Shown here piece after piece: positions 32,040 to 36,134 of a stretch of DNA of 36,134 nt. Every line of letters starts with the position of its first letter. Within the stretch, counting starts at the first letter, position 1. Where the stretch lies: assembly GCA_902384525.1 (NCBI GenBank), contig CABMCA010000014.1:1-36134 (forward strand), in the 5' to 3' direction. This DNA comes from an uncultured archaeon (lineage in GTDB: Archaea; Halobacteriota; Methanosarcinia; Methanosarcinales; Methanoperedenaceae). A program made the translations under genes and the position numbers. Under the pieces are notes generated by a model, which worked only from the letters and a program-made list of their open reading frames with translations, was not told where the DNA came from and did not search any database.

Positions 32040-33122
32040 TTATGCAACATTGATATGCCTGTAAAGAGTATCCCTCTGTTGCGGCAATCTGTTCATTTGT
32101 TTTATCAATCCCTCAAACTCAGAAGGCGCCATATACTCACCACTTGTAGACCCGGCGCTTTTTGAGATCTGTTCTTCCATCAATGTCCCGCCAAGGTCGT
32201 TCGCTCCGCATGTCAAGGCTCTTTGTGCAAGTTCCCTGCCAAGTTTTACCCAGCTTGCCTGGATATTCCTTATAGATGGATAAAGAATTACCCTGGCAAG
32301 GGCATGTAGTTTCAAATCTTCAATTCCCCGGGAAACGCTTTTGCCCATTCCAAGTATATTATTGAAAGGCATGAAAGGAAGCGGCACAAATTCAGTGAAA
32401 CCGCCTGTTTTTTTCTGGATATCCCTTATCAACATTATATGTTCGATCCGTTCCTGCACTGTCTCAATATGCCCGTACATTATTGTTGCAGTGGTGGGTA
32501 TCTCTGAATTATGGGCTGTCTTTATGACATCTATCCATTCATGCGCTGTAAGTTTATCAGGGCAGATTTTTTCCCTTACACGGTCAACGAGTATTTCGGC
32601 GGCTGTGCCGGGCATCGAGCCAAGACCCGATCTTTTTAAATTTGAAATTGTTTCCTTATAACTCATATTGCTATTTTGCGAAGCATGATAAACTTCCATT
32701 GGAGAAAAAGCATGGATATGCATATCCGGGAATTCATTCTTAATATTCTCAAGTATGTTGCAATAATTAAAAACATCCCAATCAGGAAGAAGTCCTCCCT
32801 GGATGCATACTTCAGTAGCATTGATCTTTGCAGCTTCTCTTGTCTTTTCAAGAATTTCAGAAATTGACATGACATACCCTTCTTCTTTCTTGAATGCGCA
32901 GAATTTGCATGTACCGATGCACATATTTGTAAAATTTATATTCCTGTTAATGACATAGGTAACTCTATCTCCCGCGGTTTTTTTCCGAAGTTTGTCAGCA
33001 AGGGAAAATAAAATATCCGGATTATTTAAAAGCGTAAATGCATCATCAATTGTACAGTTTCCTGTTTCGATGCGTTCTGTGCTGTCATCACAAATCTTTC
33101 GTAATTCCTGTTTGGTCTGCAA
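32040..33122 (-). CDS. cofH: FO synthase subunit 2 (radical SAM), coenzyme F420 biosynthesis
   Basis: This 360-residue enzyme uses S-adenosylmethionine and tyrosine to form the product that CofG turns into FO, the chromophore of F420. Signature sequence: RNINFTNMCIGTCKFCAFKKEEGYVMS with the three cluster Cys (CxxxCxxC), CIQGGLLPDWD, HAFSPMEVYHAS, MPGTAAEILVDRVREKICPDK, TTATIMYGHIET, FTEFVPLPFMP and GANDLGGTLMEEQISKSAG. TTG at 33122 is the only good start. It follows cofG by 43 bases, forming a two-gene unit. Confidence 0.95.
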   Translation of the reverse strand: MQTKQELRKICDDSTERIETGNCTIDDAFTLLNNPDILFSLADKLRKKTAGDRVTYVINRNINFTNMCIGTCKFCAFKKEEGYVMSISEILEKTREAAKINATEVCIQGGLLPDWDVFNYCNILENIKNEFPDMHIHAFSPMEVYHASQNSNMSYKETISNLKRSGLGSMPGTAAEILVDRVREKICPDKLTAHEWIDVIKTAHNSEIPTTATIMYGHIETVQERIEHIMLIRDIQKKTGGFTEFVPLPFMPFNNILGMGKSVSRGIEDLKLHALARVILYPSIRNIQASWVKLGRELAQRALTCGANDLGGTLMEEQISKSAGSTSGEYMAPSEFEGLIKQMNRLPQQRDTLYRHINVA

Positions 33123-33165
33123 TTTTTGAATATTACCACCAGAATTTGCAGTTTTAATGAGATAC

Positions 33166-34179
33166 TTACTTATAAGTTTTCCGAAATCCTTCTACATCAG
33201 AAAGACGGCTTAATAGATCCTTGATCTCTTCACTGTACCATCTTTTTTTTACATATCCGGGATATATGGGCAGGCGTTCGCGAAGGGGAACATCCACCAT
33301 TGCCTGTAATTCAAGATAATTCGGCCATGGCGCCTCGGGGTTAATATAATCGATGGTTTCCGGCGATATGCCACCAAGATCGCCTGCGCCGCATTTCACC
33401 AGGTCCCGCGGAGGAATAAGATTGGGCGGCACCTGTATGGTTATTTCCGAAGGGAGTAGCTCACGCGCCATCTTTACCGTCCGTATCATCTCATCTAATC
33501 CCGGAGCAGCACATGTTGCCATTCTGGTTCCCGGTTTGGGGATAAAATTCTGGATTATGACTTCCTGGATATGCCCGAATTCTTCATGTAGGTCTTTTAT
33601 TTTACTGATCGAGCGCACCCGTTCTTCCCATGTTTCACCTATCCCCACGAGTATCCCTGTTGTGAACGGGATTTTGAGTTCTCCTGCATATTCAATGGTC
33701 TTTATCCGGGATCCGGGATTCTTTCCGACGCAGCCCTCATGTCCTTTGATATCGGCAAGGGTCTCAAGCATCAGTCCCATGCTTGCATTATATGGTTTTA
33801 ATTTTTCAAATCCCGGCTTTCCAAGTATGCCGGGATTGCTGTGAGGTAAAAGGCCAAGATTGATCGAAAGTTTGCACATGTCCAGAAGATAATCGATTAT
33901 ATTCTCATAACCAAATTCCAAAAGCCATTCCCTGAATCCCGGAACTTCCTCAGGACGCTCCCCAAATGTGAAAAGCGCCTCAGAGCACCCTGCGCGCGCG
34001 CCTTTTAAAAGTATATCCTTAACTTCGCCGGGTGAAAGAAGTTTTGCATCAGGATGATACATCTCGCGCCTGAATCCGCAATATCCGCATTTGTTCCTGC
34101 AGATATTAGTAAGAGGAATGAATACATTTCGCGAGAAAGTGACAAATGACATGGACAATAATTGAAAGGGATTATACAT
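33166..34179 (-). CDS. cofG: FO synthase subunit 1 (radical SAM), coenzyme F420 biosynthesis
   Basis: This 337-residue enzyme completes FO by joining the tyrosine-derived unit to the aminopyrimidine. The motifs are SRNVFIPLTNICRNKCGYCGF with the CxxxCxxC Cys, EALFTFGERPEE, LLPHSNPGILG, ASMGLMLETLAD, FTTGILVGIGETWEER, VIIQNFIPKPGTRMA, and CGAGDLGGISPETIDYINPEAPWP. It could also start at Met10 (MSFVTFSRNVF), closer to the family N-terminus. It leads the cofG-cofH unit. Confidence 0.95.
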   Translation of the reverse strand: MYNPFQLLSMSFVTFSRNVFIPLTNICRNKCGYCGFRREMYHPDAKLLSPGEVKDILLKGARAGCSEALFTFGERPEEVPGFREWLLEFGYENIIDYLLDMCKLSINLGLLPHSNPGILGKPGFEKLKPYNASMGLMLETLADIKGHEGCVGKNPGSRIKTIEYAGELKIPFTTGILVGIGETWEERVRSISKIKDLHEEFGHIQEVIIQNFIPKPGTRMATCAAPGLDEMIRTVKMARELLPSEITIQVPPNLIPPRDLVKCGAGDLGGISPETIDYINPEAPWPNYLELQAMVDVPLRERLPIYPGYVKKRWYSEEIKDLLSRLSDVEGFRKTYK

Positions 34180-34242
34180 AATTATGCCGAATAGGCGTTA
34201 GTTTAAAGTAACCCAAGAGATATTTAACGTCACTTCCCTTGT

Positions 34243-34325
34243 GCGGGGATAACCAAGCGGCCAAAGGTGCAGGACTTAAGATCCTGTCTCGCAGGAGTTC
34301 GTGGGTTCAAATCCCATTCCCCGCA
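34243..34325 (+). tRNA. tRNA-Leu (anticodon TAA)
   Basis: The acceptor GCGGGGA pairs with TCCCCGC, with discriminator A at 34325 and no encoded CCA. The anticodon arm CAGGA-CTTAAGA-TCCTG gives TAA. A long variable arm (CTCGCAGGAGT region) marks a class II tRNA, as expected for leucine, and the T arm has GGGTTCAAATCCC. The right side of this tRNA borders an AT-rich accessory gene. Confidence 0.93.
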
Positions 34326-34411
34326 TACTGTTTTCAGGTTCTGTTAAGTCTGTGAGTGGTCTGAATTGCTGTTAAGTGTCGAGTGGTGATCTTAATTTTG
34401 AGATGGAGTTA

Positions 34412-35788
34412 TTAATTAGAAGTCGGAGTAACTTTACTAAGTTCTGAAAGTGTTGTTTGTTTTTTATCTGGAATCCGCATTTTGTTTAAACATTTTTCTT
34501 TATCTAAAAGAAAAATATACTGTTTCCCCTTCATGTGCATTTGTAAGTAACCTGCTTTAGCTAAGCTCAAAAGGTCTATTCTTGCTGTTTCATAGGTTAT
34601 GTTATAGAGTTTTTGCATTTCATGTACAGTTATTGGTCTCTCATTTTTGCTCAAAGTAATAATAATGTCTGCTTGGCGGAAGTTTAGATTTGAGTCTGTT
34701 ATTGTTTCCAAAATCTTCTTATTTTCTGCCATTTTTTTTGCAATGTACTCTTCAAAAAATCTCAGTGCGATATCGAGCTTTCGCAAGTTAAATTTAACAA
34801 AATAAGTAATATCATTACTGGCTGTTTCAGAGTAAAGATATGCACGAACATATTTGCTCGGCGCACCTTTTATTGCTGTAGATATTGCAACGTATTCTAA
34901 CCAATTATATTTTTGTGAGATTAAATACCAATAAAATAACGCTCTCGCAGTTCTTCCGTTTCCATCATTGAATGGATGTAAATATCCAATCATATAATGA
35001 AGTACTATTCCTTTGATAATAGGATGCAGATAAAATTCAATGGACTCTGCATTAGCAAAATCGCAAACTTGCTGTAAGAGTTCGATTATTTTGCCGTGGT
35101 CGGGTGGCTCATAAATAATCTGATTTCCGTCTCTTAAAAATACTTTAACATCATTGTCTGTTCTAAAAGCCCCTTCATATGCCTTATTTTCAAGGGTGTC
35201 TCTGGTTATTTTCTTATGAATTTCCTTAATAAGTTCTAATGTCAAAAGTTGATTCGGTTTCGTATTCTCTTTAATATACATCATGGTAAGATAGTTATTC
35301 ACTATCATTTGTTCTGAGTGGGTTTGTGGTTTCCTACTTTCTCTTAACATTCGTTTTGCGACTACTCTCGTCGTAACTGCCCCTTCCAACTGGCTGGATG
35401 CTATTGCTTCTTCCATTAATGAACTGACTAAATATTTTCTTTTTATATCGACTGATGGCATCTGGGACTCAAAGTCAATTTTACCTCCAACCCGCATATC
35501 CAAATTATGAAGTTCCTTCTCAATTTGTGGAGTTTGAACATAGCGTAATGTTAACCCATCGAGTTTAATTGGTCTATTATTTAATTCCCTAGTTAACTCA
35601 GCATAACCCCATAACAGTTTTAGGTCAATGTTCACATCTTTAAATCTCATCTGCAACTCATCCCAATGCAGATATTTTGAATTAACGATATCTAAATATT
35701 GTTTAAACTCTAAAAACGATTTGATATCAATATGACTTAGCAAGCCACTGAGCTCTTTAATAGATGGTGCTTTTTCTGGGATTCTCAT
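34412..35788 (-). CDS. Fic-domain protein (AMPylase-type) with winged-helix C-terminus
   Basis: This protein of about 458 residues carries the Fic active site HPFNDGNGRTAR (271-282) in a helical core. An N-terminal inhibitory motif S-x-x-x-E-G (SSQLEG, 131-136) keeps many Fic enzymes off (class II). A C-terminal winged helix (RQADIIITLSKNERPITVHEM, TYETARIDLLSLAKAGYLQM) may bind DNA. Fic proteins transfer AMP or other groups to protein targets. It is not paired with a visible antitoxin. A GTG at 35800 would add four residues; ATG 35788 is preferred. It is very AT-rich and lies beside tRNA-Leu, so it was probably acquired. A duplicated 42-bp element lies directly upstream. Confidence 0.88.
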   Translation of the reverse strand: MRIPEKAPSIKELSGLLSHIDIKSFLEFKQYLDIVNSKYLHWDELQMRFKDVNIDLKLLWGYAELTRELNNRPIKLDGLTLRYVQTPQIEKELHNLDMRVGGKIDFESQMPSVDIKRKYLVSSLMEEAIASSQLEGAVTTRVVAKRMLRESRKPQTHSEQMIVNNYLTMMYIKENTKPNQLLTLELIKEIHKKITRDTLENKAYEGAFRTDNDVKVFLRDGNQIIYEPPDHGKIIELLQQVCDFANAESIEFYLHPIIKGIVLHYMIGYLHPFNDGNGRTARALFYWYLISQKYNWLEYVAISTAIKGAPSKYVRAYLYSETASNDITYFVKFNLRKLDIALRFFEEYIAKKMAENKKILETITDSNLNFRQADIIITLSKNERPITVHEMQKLYNITYETARIDLLSLAKAGYLQMHMKGKQYIFLLDKEKCLNKMRIPDKKQTTLSELSKVTPTSN

Positions 35789-35807
35789 AGTTATTTTCAC
35801 TCAATAC

Positions 35808-35849
35808 CTACTAATTCTGTGTTCATTAGTATTCATTAGTATTCATATA
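35808..35849. repeat. 42-bp direct repeat, copy 1 (fic upstream region)
   Basis: The 42 bases from CTACTAATTCTGTG to ATTCATATA are repeated exactly at 35875-35916, with 25 bases between the copies. Each copy contains CATTAGTATT twice in tandem. It begins 20 bases upstream of the preferred fic ATG. Confidence 0.9.
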
Positions 35850-35874
35850 AATACATCATAATATATAAAGTTAT

Positions 35875-35916
35875 CTACTAATTCTGTGTTCATTAGTATT
35901 CATTAGTATTCATATA
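35875..35916. repeat. 42-bp direct repeat, copy 2 (fic upstream region)
   Basis: Exact match to 35808-35849. Because the two copies sit between the fic gene and a divergent partial gene, they may be operators for either or both, or traces of a duplication. Confidence 0.9.
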
Positions 35917-36016
35917 TATTTTTCCTATATCACAGTATCTCCGAAAGAATATAAACTAATTTTATAAGTCTAAAACTTTTTATCATTACTATTTTTTCGA
36001 ATAGGAATATATTATA

Positions 36017-36035
36017 GGATATCCATAGTATATCC
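36017..36035. repeat. Short inverted repeat before the edge gene
   Basis: GGATAT (36017-36022) and ATATCC (36030-36035) are separated by seven bases and stop one base before the ATG at 36037. Possibly an operator or end of a mobile element; too short to decide. Confidence 0.35.
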
Positions 36036-36036
36036 A

Positions 36037-36134
36037 ATGAAAAAAGTTGAAATTCAAGCCCAGACTCATCTTGAGATTGAAGGAATCGAAGGATTCTTCA
36101 TTCGCAAAGTAACAAAATTTGGCAACAGTGCAAA
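36037..36134 (+). CDS. N-terminal part of a DUF2080-like transposase-associated protein (cut by window edge)
   Basis: The visible 32 residues read MKKVEIQAQTHLEIEGIEGF then FIRKVTKFGNSAK. The KVTKFGNSA ending and the short beta-rich start resemble small DUF2080 proteins that accompany archaeal transposases and have an AbrB-like fold. The rest lies outside the window, so the assignment is tentative. It is divergent from fic. Confidence 0.5.
   Translation, partial: MKKVEIQAQTHLEIEGIEGFFIRKVTKFGNSA

Overview
The window looks like a piece of a methane-cycling euryarchaeal chromosome in the Methanosarcinales sphere. 'Candidatus Methanoperedens' or a relative is my best guess, but this is inference. 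Support comes from both coenzyme F420 (FO synthase) genes cofG and cofH, archaeal TATA-type promoters, tRNA genes without an encoded CCA, archaeal aspartate dehydrogenase plus nadC, and a SPASM radical-SAM protein of a type I associate with methanogens. Base composition is uneven: the helicase gene and the Fic gene are very AT-rich, while the multicopper oxidase gene is clearly GC-richer than its neighbours.

Layout. (1) Positions 1-825 hold the 3' part of gatB. (2) Positions 826-7610 form an accessory island. It carries a membrane-anchored hypothetical protein, a helicase IV-like UvrD helicase, a hicB with a frameshifted hicA, one intact vapBC pair, an orphan UPF0175-like antitoxin and at least two decayed vapBC copies. 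The 3' end of gatB recurs at 1823-1867 and 6831-6935 in the same orientation, with mostly synonymous differences, so the island appears to have built up by repeated insertion at the gatB 3' end. A GC-rich repeat family lies beside the toxin-antitoxin (TA) genes. (3) Positions 7847-15442 hold a carbohydrate block: a secreted glycosidase-like protein with a carbohydrate-binding domain, two divergent GT4 glycosyltransferases, an MFS transporter and a fused trehalose-6-phosphate synthase/phosphatase. (4) Positions 15548-18260 hold cutA, a membrane M50/PDZ protease and a broken PIN-toxin operon. (5) Positions 18267-21483 hold a nickel/cobalt ECF-type importer in two transcription units with a DtxR-like regulator. 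A shared palindrome sits against the TATA box of each unit. (6) Positions 21499-24257 hold nadX-tatC divergent from nadC, then tRNA-Pro(GGG). (7) Positions 24489-31791 hold a Tat-exported multicopper oxidase, a small thioredoxin-like protein, a winged-helix regulator, a DODA-type dioxygenase behind an msrA remnant, an unknown protein, a ferritin-like protein with a probable CTG start, a DedA-like membrane protein, a SPASM radical-SAM enzyme and a TrmB/ArsR-like regulator. (8) Positions 32040-34325 hold cofG-cofH and tRNA-Leu(TAA). (9) Positions 34412-36134 hold an AT-rich Fic protein with a 42-bp duplicated upstream element and the start of a transposase-associated small protein cut by the window edge.

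How the genes connect. The Tat translocon component TatC and the Tat-signal multicopper oxidase lie about 2 kb apart, so one may serve the other. nadX and nadC provide the first and last steps of NAD ring synthesis. cofG and cofH together make the F420 chromophore. The regulator-cbiQ-cbiO unit and the cbiM-cbiN-like unit very probably respond to the same metal signal. Most of the other small genes are TA modules, and all but one or two of them are broken.
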